A stretch of DNA of 64,000 bases from assembly GCF_028389875.1 (NCBI RefSeq), contig NC_084663.1, positions 744,001-808,000 of the forward strand, read 5' to 3'. Positions 20,101 through 31,200 of this stretch are shown in pieces. The translations under genes were made by a program, and so were the position numbers. The stretch is from Rhea pennata. Lineage: Eukaryota > Chordata > Aves > Rheiformes > Rheidae. Positions within the stretch are counted from its first letter, which is position 1. Every line of letters starts with the position of its first letter. The notes below the pieces were generated by a model. It saw only the letters and a list, made by a program, of their open reading frames with translations, was not told the origin of the DNA and did not search any database.

Positions 20101-23100
20101 GTGCTCGCAGCATTGCCTCCTCCCAGCTCTGGATGTGCCAGGCCCTAACAATTCCCTTTTAAGGTGATGCTGGAGAAGAAAGTTTCTTTTCCTGCCTGGA
20201 GCTCCAAGCCTCCCTCTGCTCTGAGAGGCCCTGATCCGTGCCTGTGGTGTTCTGCACTGGGTGTGAGCAGGGTTTGCAGCCTGGTTTGCTGTCAAGTGCT
20301 GCTCTGCCAGTGCTTCGCTCTAGGCCTGACTGAAGTGTTGGGGACGGGAGGTGCAGAGCCCCGGGGTTGGGAGCACCCGTGCAGCAAGCCAGTGTGGAAT
20401 AGGGCTCCTCTGCGACCCTACCAGTCCTGACCTGCTGCCCAGGGCTCCCCAGGCAGCCCCCCATCCTTCTTCCCTCCCGCTTGCCAGGAGATTGCTGGGT
20501 GCTGACAAAGTGATATCTCCATGCCTGGAGCACAGCTCCACGCACTGGAACTGAGCCTGTCTCGGTCTGTGGTTCCTGGCACTGGTGCCTTGCTAGCACG
20601 TGTCACCTGGGAGCATCCTCCTCTTTCCTCTGCCTTGGGCGGCGGCAGCCTCCTTGGTGTCCTGGTACAGCAACTCTCAGCAGCGTGTTGAGGCCACAGC
20701 TCTGCTTGTTGAGTTTGGCTCGTGGCCAGTCATGGGAAAGGAGCTGGCATCGCTGCCAAGAAAGCATTCGGGAGAAAGTCACAGCTGCCCATCGGCTTTC
20801 CTAACTCCCTCTCCATGGGGTAGGAGTTGGAAAGGGTCCAGAACAAAAGCGTGTGAGTGTCTCCGCTGCATGGAGCCTCCCAGCCCTGCTAATCCACTCC
20901 ATGTTCCGTCTCCCCACAGGTGGGACAGGTGTTCCTGTACTTCCAGTGGTAAGTGAGCCTCCAGCGTGGCATTCCCAACAAGCCTGCTCCTCCGGAGCCG
21001 AGCATCAGTCCTGGATGGGGCATGGCTGCTTTGGGTGTGTGGCAGGAGGGAACAGCCTGCGTGTCATGGTTCAGAGCGGGGCTTGTTCCATGCTGGGTTG
21101 GCAAAACCATCTTACCCCTATTGCGTTGCTGCAGCTGTGCCTGTGCCCCATGAACACGAGGTCTGCGCAAGCCCCAGGTCCTGAGGGGGCTGGGGAGGGC
21201 AGGCAGGAGGGCCGTGTCCTGTCGGGGCGCTGGCGTGACCTGGGTTGCTGTCCTGGGGAAGGAGGTAGCAGATTAGCCAGCTTGTTGCCACCCCGTGGCA
21301 GCCCCTGGGGTCTTAGTCGCAGCGCAGCCCTGGCGGGGGCTCACTGGCCCCAGGGTGTGGGTGGGGGCTGCAGCAGTGAGGGGCCGCCTGGTGTTCCCGC
21401 AGGGACAGCCTCCTGCTGGAAGCGGGTTTCCTGGCCGTGCTCGTGGCCCCCCTGCACCTGCTGAAGTGGCGCTCAACGGCCTGGCGCGCTCACGACAGTG
21501 TCACCTTCTGGCTGGTGCGCTGGCTGCTCTTCCGCCTCATGTTCGCCTCCGGCGTCGTGAAGCTCACCAGCCGCTGCCCCACGTGGTGGGGGCTCACAGG
21601 TGAGGAGCACGGCGGGCTCAGCGCAGCTGCGGACCCTGGGACGCCCCGCCGCGTGTTTCAGGGCGCTCCAGCAAGGCAGAGGGGGGCAGAGGTATTGGCC
21701 CAAATGTCAAGCTATGCTTCCTCTGCCCTGTAAGCAGCTGTGGGGTTTGGCTCTCCAGGCAGTGCCGATGACTGCCCCCATCCTACCCTCAGGGCTGCTC
21801 TGGACAGCCGCTACAAGCCCCAGCTCCTCTGCTTGGCACACGCAGCACAGGTCTGTGGGGGGGATCTGCCTGCTCCAAGCTGTGTGCCTGCTGCTGGCCT
21901 TCCTACGTGCCTCTTCGCACCCCTGACTGTCCCCTTCCCCCCCCAGCTCTCACCTACCACTACGAGACCCAGTGCATCCCCATGCCAGTCGCCTGGTTTG
22001 CCCACCAGCTCCCTGTGTGGGTCCAGAAGTTCAGCGTGGTGGCCACCTACATCATCGAGATTGCCATCCCGCTGCTGTTCTTTGCACCTATCCGCCGCCT
22101 CCGGCTCTTTGCCTTCTACAGCCAGGTGTGTGGGCAGAGCTGCTCCTTCTGGCCATGCTAGCAAAAGGATGGTCTGGTTTTCGTCCAGTCCCTGCTGCAG
22201 GGAAATGCTATGGGGTACCCCACTGCCCTCCCTGGAGGAAGGGGGAGGCAGCTGGGCGGGCATCTTGCTGTATGGTGCCTTGCAGGCCGGGCCCCTCCTG
22301 GGTGTTTCCAGCTGTAGGAGCCCAGCACTGGGATGGCTGTGTTGCTGCTGGTGTCTGGGTCTTCCCTAGGTTACTCACACCCCTGGGTGCCTGAAGGCCT
22401 CTGCTCCCAGGTCAGGGCAGTGAGCTCTATGCTGTGACCCCCCAGCCCTGTGTTTGTTCTTTCCCAGGTTCTGCTGCAGGTGCTTATCATCCTCACGGGT
22501 AACTACAACTTCTTCAATGCACTCACCATTGTCCTGGCCTTCTCCCTGCTGGACGAGGAGCATGTGGGGCGCTGGCTGGGGCGCAGTAAGAGGAGACACG
22601 CCAGCAGTGAGTCCCTGGGCCTCTCGGCTCGCACTCCGTCCAGGGAGGTGGGATCTCCTCTCCGCCATGCATGGGATGGGGCAGACAGGCTGCTGTCACT
22701 GATGACAAACACTGTCAGAGACCGAGTGAGGGGTGTTGTTCTGACTGTGTCTGTGTGGGCTCCTTGCAGCTGCCTGTGATTAGGTGTTGTAAGAGCCAGC
22801 ATAGCCACCTCGTGCAGTCCTGGGGCTGGGGTTTGTGCCCACGGGGCGCTTGAGCTGGGGAAGCCATGAGGCAGTACATTGGCCCCTGGTGATGGGATGT
22901 GCTCAGAGCTCTGCCTGGTCGCCTTTGCCATGTGTGGGCACTTGTAGTGAGGTTGTGCATCTCCTTACAGCAGTGGGTCAAGCTCTAAGGCCCTCATAAG
23001 CTCCTGGTATTCACTTCACCCCTCTCTGCCCTGTAGCCTGGCCTCCTGGCCTGCGGTCATTCCTTGGCATGCTGCTGGAGCTGACTGTGTACAGCTTACT

Positions 23101-26100
23101 GATCTACTGGAGCGTTCACTACTTTGGCCTGGAGATCAACTGGGAGAAGAAGCTGCTGGACTCCAAAGTAGGTATGTCACAGCCATGTCTTGGGGTGGGG
23201 TGGGGGCCCTGGCAGCCGTCACCCTGCCCTGGCAGCCAAGATGACCTCTAGCAGAAATCACCTTGGCAAAGGAGTTGCCAGTCTGTTGTCTCGTGGCCCT
23301 GCAGCAGTGCCTGGCCAGGCCGTGCTCGTTAGCACAGCCATGCACCTTGCAGTGCCACTTGGTGCCTGCATCCCCCACCATGGTTTTGGTGCAGGAATGG
23401 GTCCTCTCTCCTCTCCGGGAGCTCTCTGACCACCGTGGGTTTTACTCTCCGCTCTAGCCTTCACGTACCACGAGTTCACTAAGTGGCTGCAGGCAGTGAC
23501 TCTGCCCCTAGTGGGGCTGGGCTTCCTCTCACTGTCCTGGGAGATCCTGTCTGCCATGTACAGGTGAGCAACCGCGCCAGCAACAGAGAGGGGTGCTGGG
23601 TCTCGTACCGGGCAGTTCTGCTGTGTCTGGAGGGGAGCAGGAGTGGGGCAGCCAGCCCCTGCATGGCTGGGGTGGCCTGACGCCGCTTCGGGTGCCGTCC
23701 CTGAGGGTGTGATCGGAGCTGGGGTGCACAGCATGCCTGGAGGGACGCTGGGACCTCGCTGGCGCGGTGGGTGCTGCCACAGGACACTTGGCACCAGGTG
23801 AATGTGGAGGGCTGGGTCCTGGTGCTCTGTGAGAGTGGGAGCCTCTCGTGAGGGGGCTGCTGGATGAGCTGGGGAGAGTTTTCCCTTGCAGAGTTGGAGT
23901 AGGGCTGAGCTCTCTGCAACGTGAGCAACCCTGAACTGTGGCTCGCAGCGGGAGCCCTGGGCTCGCTGGGAATACTGGGATGGGGCTGGGATGTACTGTC
24001 CCTCCGCCCTAGAGGTTGCCTCAGGTCTCGTTCCCACAGTGTGGCAGCCAGCTGAGACCTCCACGCAAACACAGAGTTAGGGGTTGTGCAGCCCTGAAGC
24101 AATGTGTGCTGACCTGTTTCCTTACTCACAGGTGTGTCTGTGTTCGTGGCTTCTTCTGGAAGCTCTGGGCCACGCTGCAGTGGGCTGTCTTTGCCACAGC
24201 AACCATGGGGATGTTCGCTATCAGCTTGGTGAGTGGTGGGAAACGTCTGGAGCAGGGAGGGCAGGGACAACAGCGCAGGGCCGGGGCAGGTGGGGCAGCA
24301 GCGTCAGGCCTCCTTGCTTGGCCCAGTGCTAGGGAGGCTGGAGAGATGGCAAAGGCTGTGGGGAGAGCACTGGGCTGTCTGGCCAGGCCGTATGGTGGGA
24401 CAGCGGTGGCAGTCTGTGAGCTGTAAGTGTTCCTGCGGTCCCCATTCCCTCACCACCTCTGGACACGAGGCAGTGCCCTAACCAAGCCAGGCCACGGGGC
24501 CAGGGTGGTTTTGTGCACGAGAGGCAGGGCAGTGGGAGCTGAGCTGTGCGCGCCGACGAGGTGTCCCAGCCTGCCAGGACAGTCGGCTGCAACGGCAGGT
24601 CGTGTAGCCTGTCCGAGCCTCACCACGGTGTGTCGCTGCTGGGCCGTGGAGCAGCCCTCCCCTCCGCTCCTGGAGCATGCGCTTGCCTTAGGGTGTCAGA
24701 AGTGGGAGACACAGACTGGCTCCCTCCAGCCCTGCCGGGTCTCTCAGATCCCTGCTCGACTCCCTTCTCCATCCGTAGTGATGCAGCCACCCGCTCTCTG
24801 CTGCTCCCCAGGTGCCCTTCACCTACATAGACTATGAGTCGAATGGCAAGCTGTGGCCTGGCATCCACCAGATGTTCAACGCAGTCGAGCGCTTCCAGGT
24901 GGTGAACTCCTACGGGCTCTTCCGCAGGATGACGGGCGTCGGGGGGCGGCCCGAAGTGGTGCTGGAGGGCAGCTACGACAAGCGGATATGGACGGTGAGC
25001 CACCGTTTTCACGCTGAAAGGGAGAGGAGCTGGACTGTGGGCAGTCGTGTGGGGTGCCTGCAGATAGCCGATGGTAGGAGCAGAGAAATCGACTTCAACA
25101 GAGCCGAACAGCCTTGTTGTACTGGCTTGGTCTCCACTGGGGCATGTGGCCATCATCCATAGGGTGAGATCCTTCCTCTGGGAAGAGATAGTATCTCTGG
25201 AGACGAGGGAGATAGGTCTGGGGAGATGGCCATTCTGCTCCCTCCGAGATCTTGAAGGTAAAGAAGATCCAGACCCAGGAGTGCCTGTCCCTGCTGCTGG
25301 AGGCCCCATCTCACTCTACTCCCTGCCCTTCAGGAGATCGAGTTCATGTACAAGCCGGGGAACCTCAGCACAGCTCCCCCCGTGGTTGCCCCGCACCAGC
25401 CCCGTCTCGACTGGCAGATGTGGTTCGCGGCCCTGGCGCACCACAGCAGCAGCCCCTGGTTCACCAGCTTCGTCTACCGCCTGCTGCAGGGCAGGAAGGA
25501 AGGTGAGTGGGGCTGGGGGCTGCCGGGCAGGTAATGCTGGGAGCTTTCCCAGGCCTGGCACCCTGTCATATGGCAGGGCAGGAGCAGAGGCAGCCATGAG
25601 CCTCGGACCAAGCAGTTCTGCTGCACTGGGAACCTCCGTCCTGCTTGGAAGGGGCAGCCTGGGGTGAGCAAGGGTTTGGTGACCCCCTAGGAGCAGGCTG
25701 GGCTCTGTTCACCCTGACCGGGGGGCTATCACTGGCCAGTTGCAGTGGGTTTGCCGGCTCCCTTGATGCCTTTCCTTGGGATGTAGGGGCTGCAGGCTCC
25801 AGCCCAGCTGCGGGTTGGGGTGTCTCCCTGCGGCAGGGAGTGCAGGGTGGCATCCTGGAGCCCTAACACTGTGTGTCTCCGATAGTGATCCGCCTGGTGC
25901 AAGCTGACGAGTCGAAGTACCCGTTCAGCTCGCAGCCGCCTGTCTACATCCGCGCCCAGCTCTACAAGTACTGGTTCACAGACAGCGCGGAGGCAAGGTG
26001 AGCAGGGCCAGGACCTGGGACGCGTGGCTCCGTGCCTTGCACCATGCTGCAGCCCGGTGCTGAGAGGAGTTTCATTCCTCTGGTATCTGAAGCTGATGTG

Positions 26101-27021
26101 ACAACGCACCACCGCTCGGGTAGTGCAGTCACTGGCACTGACTGTGCTTAGACAGCTGGAATGTGACACCTGGATTTGGGGGCTGCTTTTCACCTAGCTA
26201 ATGAGCTCATTAATTCACAGCATGCACCTGCAGATGGGCAGTAGCTCATCAGGCAGCGTGCCCCGAGCCCTCTGCTTTGGGGAGGGTGAACCAGTGCTGC
26301 CTGGGCTGCAGCAGGCCTGGAGGGAGGCCGGACACCTGGACTGGCCCTGTGGGCAGAGCTGCCCTGTTCCTGTGTGGGGTGGGAGGGCAGAGCATGTGCA
26401 GGGAGGAGGACTCGGGTCTGTGTCTGGGACTCTGCACTGAGGTTGTCTGCCCTGCAGGGAGGGGGCCGCACCATGGTGGCGGCGACAGCACGTGCAGGAG
26501 TTCTTCCCCACCGTGTCCCTGGGTGACCCCACGCTGGAGAACCTGCTGAACCAGCACGGGCTGAAGGTAGGGGCCTCGCGCCGTGCCGCGCGTTGCGAGG
26601 CTGCCGTGAACGCGCGGTGCCGCGCTCCGAGCCGCGGGTGCGGGGAGCCCTGACTGTGCTCCTGCCCCCACAGGACAAGACGCCTCTGAAGCGCCCCACG
26701 GACGCCTTCCTGCCTTGGCTCCTGCAGTCCGTCCGTGAGCACAGCCGGCCCTACTCCGGCCCCACTGTGCTCTGGTCCCTGTACCTCATCGCAGCTACCA
26801 TTTGCCTCTTGCGGGCTCTGGGCCACCGGCCCCGGGGGGGCGCACCCCCGGGCCGCCACAAAGGCCCCAAGCGGGGGGACCCTGCGGACCGAGGGGGCAG
26901 CGAGAAGAACGGGCAGGTGAAGAAGAAGGAAGCCAAAGAGGCAGAAGAGAAAGCCGAGGGCCGTGCCCGGGGGGGTGGCGAGAGCCATGCCGATGGCCTC
27001 CGCGGCAAGAAGAAGAAGTAA
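17180..27021 (+). CDS. LMF2: LMF2, lipase maturation factor 2
   Basis: Fourteen coding exons: 17180-17276, 18704-18957, 20920-20948, 21403-21599, 21947-22125, 22468-22606, 23037-23171, 23458-23563, 24132-24228, 24812-24994, 25334-25502, 25886-25997, 26458-26566, 26674-27021. Phases agree throughout, giving 2,154 nt and 717 aa (human about 707). The product is a multi-pass ER membrane protein of the LMF family; LMF1 helps dimeric lipases fold, while the role of LMF2 is less clear. Diagnostic pieces are [106 protein letters not shown] and [13 protein letters not shown]. The last 75 residues are a Lys/Gly-rich tail ending KKKK, which may act as a cytosolic ER-retention signal. The ATG at 17180 follows a CpG promoter and matches the family start. 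Confidence 0.95.
17280..18012 (+). repeat. About 43-bp GC-only minisatellite with long G-runs, LMF2 intron 1
   Basis: About 16 units of GGTACCGCGCGGGGGCC followed by a run of roughly 8-22 G and CTCGGCCCGGGCCC. Successive GGTACC positions are 43-47 bp apart. Some copies read GGTGCC. The G-runs lie on the non-template strand of LMF2 and begin within 5 bp of the first donor site. Confidence 0.92.
18013..18703 (+). other. Rest of LMF2 intron 1, GC-rich, non-repetitive
   Basis: Very GC-rich sequence between the G-run minisatellite and the acceptor at 18702-18703. Long open frames exist on both strands but have only composition-driven content. Nothing else is recognised. Confidence 0.5.
18958..20919 (+). 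other. LMF2 intron 2
   Basis: A 2-kb intron between the LYLSVYQ and [10 protein letters not shown] exons. I see no repeat, RNA gene or further exon in it. Confidence 0.55.
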
Positions 27022-27830
27022 TGCCTGGAGCCCCCGGCCCAGGACCTGTCTTCCAAGCACTGACTGCCATCACTGGCTCTGGGCCCTGCTGCCTCCTCTC
27101 TCCCCGGCTGGCTCTTCTCAGCACTGTGCTCGCAGGGCAGCCGGATCCCATCTCTGCCGCAGCCTGCGTCCCTGGGGCAGAGCTCCCTGCCCTCCTGCGT
27201 GCTGGCGGGGACGCAGCAGACTGACCCCTGCCGCAGCGGTGACGCTGCCCGCCCCGGGTGAGTTTGCTGTTCTCTCCCCTGCCGGTGCCTTCGTCCACAA
27301 CATGGTCATTGCTCACGGGTGGCAGTTGCCCTGGGCTGCCTGCTCCAGCCTTGTGGCCGGGCAGGAGAAGGGGGCAGGCTCCATCACAGCCTTGCAGCAC
27401 GTGGAGAGCGGAGGCTGAGCATCCTTTCCCCTGTGCGTGGGGCTGGAGCTGTGCCTCTGCCTCCCTGCACCTTGCTCGGTCCTGCGGTGGGCTGTGCCGT
27501 AGCGCAAGGGGCAGCGAGCGCAGCAGGGCTCTCCTCTTGCGCAGAAGCGGCTTTGGGGAGGCCGCAGCACCACAGCACAAGGTCTCCTGGCTCTACTGCG
27601 CACGAGTTCCCCCAGCCCCCTCTGCTGCCTTAGCTGCCCCTGCCTGGCTGCTTCCCGGCCCAGTCCTTGGGGCGGCTCAGAGCTGCTGCCTGTGCCCGTG
27701 GCTGCAAGCCATCTCTGCCCACCTCCCCCGGCAGGAGGGCTCTGGCTGTAACGTGCTTCCCATCAGCTCATCAGTGAGCACAAAGGTTTCCTATAATTTT
27801 CTAAATAAAGCCTTTGACATTCCAGCCCCA
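27022..27830 (+). other. LMF2: LMF2 3' UTR with poly(A) signal at 27804-27809
   Basis: Sequence from the LMF2 stop to AATAAA (27804-27809), about 780 bases. The MIOX poly(A) signal on the opposite strand starts only about 280 bases further on, so LMF2 and MIOX are convergent. Confidence 0.7.
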
Positions 27831-28091
27831 GACCTTTCTCTGGGGCCGTAGAGGCCAGGGTGTTGCACAGGGATCTCTTCCTGCCCCACGGCTGGCTCTG
27901 GTACTGGCACACCACATCTCCAGGCTTACAGCTCTCATCCTTTCTGCTCCAGGGATGGCCCAGAGGAGAAGGGGGGAAAGGCCGGCAGTGCCTTTGCAGA
28001 GCAGAGGGGGAGCTGGGGGGGGGTCTAGGGGCTGCCCCCAGCGCCCTGGGCCACGCAGTGCGACTTGGGGCGGCTGCGTGTGACAAACAGG

Positions 28092-28097
28092 TTTATT
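28092..28097 (-). other. MIOX: MIOX poly(A) signal (AATAAA on minus strand)
   Basis: TTTATT on plus lies 111 bases beyond the MIOX stop codon in its transcription direction. Confidence 0.7.
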
Positions 28098-28207
28098 CGA
28101 TAGCCCTGGCGCCCCGCTGGGCTGTGGGTGCTCTCGGGGGCCGGGGCCGCGTGTGGGGTGAGCGGGACGGGCGGCAGTGCTGGGCCCTGGCGGGGGCTGC
28201 GCAGGGC

Positions 28208-31200
28208 TCACCAGCACAGCTGCCCGGGGCAGTACTTGTCGATGAGCGCCTGGTAGTAGCTCCGGAGGTGCTGCACGTCGGGCAGCTCTTCCTGCTTGGT
28301 GTAGAGGTCGAACTTGCTGTGGGAGTGAGGGTGGGGTTAGTGCTGGGGGCCTCTGCCCTCCCTGGGGCCCTGGCACCCCCGGCAGGGCAGCCCCTGGCCC
28401 CAGCCCCCCTGGCTCCATGCACCCCGCCTCCCTGTCGCCTGGCTTGGGTGAGCCTGGGGCCCCTCGCCGCGGTGGCAGAGGAAGACCCTCACGCGCTGCC
28501 CCTGCCCGGCGGGCGCACGCACTTGAGCTCCCTGACCCACGGCAGCAGGCGGAGATCCTCGTCGTTGCAGAGGTGCATGTAGTCACCGTGCGTGTGCCAG
28601 GGGTAGAAGGAGTGGAAGCGAATCATGTAGAAAGCCTGGAGGGGGGCAAGGCTGTGCCAGCGCAGCCGGGGTGCTCCCGGGCTCCGCAGCCGGACAAGCC
28701 AGGGAACGGGGGGAAACAGCCTCCTTGCCCGAGAGCAGGGGCCAGCCCAGCCCCCTTGCCCCGGGTGCAGGCTCAGCGCTGGGTGGTGTGGGGCCCGGCG
28801 TCTGCCCCGCGCCCCCCAGCCCCGCTTACCTCCTTGGGCAGGGAGAAGTTGTTGAATTTCATGACTTTGTACATGTACTCTGGGGAGAGAGCGTGGGCGT
28901 TAGCCGCGTGGGCACGGCAGCGAGCCGCCGCACACGCACGGCTGTGTTTGGGGGCAGCTCCGTTCAGGACACCCGGAGCTGCTGCAGCAGCAGATGCGTC
29001 GGGGCTGGAAGCGCGGAGACTCCAGGGGAAAGTCCGCTCGTGCCGCATCCGAGGCCCCAGTAACGGGGCCGGCAGCGCTAAGGCTGCTGGCACCGCGGGA
29101 AAGCACCCGCTGGTGCCCGTTGCCCTGCGGACCCTGGAGCGCTTCCAGCGCGTGCCGGGAAGCGCTGCAGGGCGCGCGTGCGGCTGCAGCCCGCGGCTCC
29201 CGGGGGAGAGCCCTCGCCCAGGGGCTGCCGGACCGTCGGAGCCGAGTCCCACGGGTGCCCAACGGGCGGGCGGGCTGCTGAGCACTGCTGCGGCGTCCCC
29301 TTCCTGCGCAGGGTCGCCGCGAACAGGCAGCGCCGCCCGCGCCGCGCAGACGGCTTCCGGGCCCCGGCGCCCAGCGCGGCGGGAGCCGCGGCTCGGGGCG
29401 GCCCGGGTCCCTTACCGTCGTGGCCCCAGGACATGAGCACCTTCTCCAGGCCGCAGCGAGGCTGGTACATGCCGAACTCGGTGCTGGGGGAAGGAGCCGG
29501 TCAGGGGTTGGGGCTGGGCCCCGACCCATGGCCCCAGGGAGCCCGGATGCTGGGCCGGGGCTCACCTGTACAGGGGGTCCCTGGTGTCGGGGTTGGCGTG
29601 GAAGGTGGAGTCCCTGAAGACCACGGAGGGCTGCACCTTGCAGCCCACGGGGAAGGTGTCCCCCACGACGGCCCACTGCAGAGGGGTGCGACAGCGTCCC
29701 GCGGGGCGGCCGGCGCCGGGGGCCGGTGCCAGGGGAGGTGCCGGCTGCCCGCGGAGCCCTCAGCAGGCGCTGCCTCCCCGCCGCTCACCTGCGGCTCGCC
29801 GAAGAGCGCCAGGACCTTCCCCAGGTCGTGCAGCAGCCCCACGAGGTGGAACCAGTCTGGGGGCGAGCGGAGAGCGCGTGGGACGGCGGGCACGCGGGCA
29901 CGGCCCCGGCGGCCCGGGCGCTGCCCTACCTCTGTCCGGGTGCGCCCGGCGGATGCCCTCGGCCGTCTGGTACGCGTGGAAGGAGTTGGGGAAGTCCACG
30001 TCGGGGTCGGACTCGTCCACCAGGTTGTCCAGCAGGTCCAAGGCCTCCATGATGCTCATTTTGCGGAGGGAGCAGGGCCCGTACTCGGCGTGCTGCGGAG
30101 GCGGCGGCAGGGCGGTCGGCGGGGCGAGCGCCCGCGGGGGCCCCGGCCCCCTGCCCCGGCAGCGCCCTGGCCGTGTCCCGGCGCCGCGGCGGGACAGGTA
30201 CCTTCTGCCGGACGAAGTCGACGGTCTGGTGCGTGTGCATCAGCAGGTAGGTGCCGTAGACCCGGTCCAGCAGCTGCCCCTGCTGCAGCACAGCGGAGGC
30301 TGCGGGAGACGCCAGAGCGCGGCCGGACCCCCAGGGGTCCCGGCCCCGTGCAGCCGGACCCCCAAGTGTGCCCGGCCCTGTGCGGCTGGACCCTCAGGTG
30401 TCCCGGCCCCGTGCAGCCGGACCCCCAAGTGTGCACAGCCCGTGCAGCCGGACCCCCAGGTGTCCCGGCCCCGTGCAGCCGGACCCCCAAGTGTGCACAG
30501 CCCGTGCAGCCGGACCCCCAGGTGTCCCGGCCCCGTGCAGCCGGACCCCCAAGTGTGCACAGCCCGTGCGGCCGGACCCCCAGGTGTGCCCACCCCGTGC
30601 AGCTGGACCCCCAGATGTGCCCAGCCCCATGCGGTCGGACCCCCAGGTGTCCCAGCCCCATGCAGCCGGACCCCCAGATGTGCCCAGCCCCATGCGGCCA
30701 GACCCCCAGGTGTCCCAGCCCCGTGCAGCCGGACCCCCAAGTGTGCCCGGCCCGTGCAGCTGGACCCCCAGATGTGCCCAGCCCCATGCAGCCAGACCCC
30801 CAGGTGTGCCCACCCCGTGTGGCTGGACCCCCAGATGTGCCCAGCCCCATGCAGCCAGACCCCCAGGTGTCCCAGCCCCGTGCGGCCGGACCCCCAGGTG
30901 TGCCCAGCCCGTGCAGCCGGACCCCCAGGTGTCCCAGCCCCGTGCAGCCGGACCCCCAGGTGTGCCCACCCCGTGCGGCCGGACCCCCCAGCACGCCCGT
31001 CCCCGTGCAGCCCGGTCGGAGCAGCCTCAGCGGCGGTCGTGGTCTCACCGTATAGTTCCGGTACCCGGACGCGGCCCCCGGCTCCGGCCGCCGCGCCCCA
31101 TGGCAGTCGGCTCCCTGCGGCAAGAGCGGCGAGGCCGGATCAGTGGGGCTGGGCGCACTGCGCTGCCGTCCTCGCAGCCCGGCCCAGGGCCGCTTCCAGC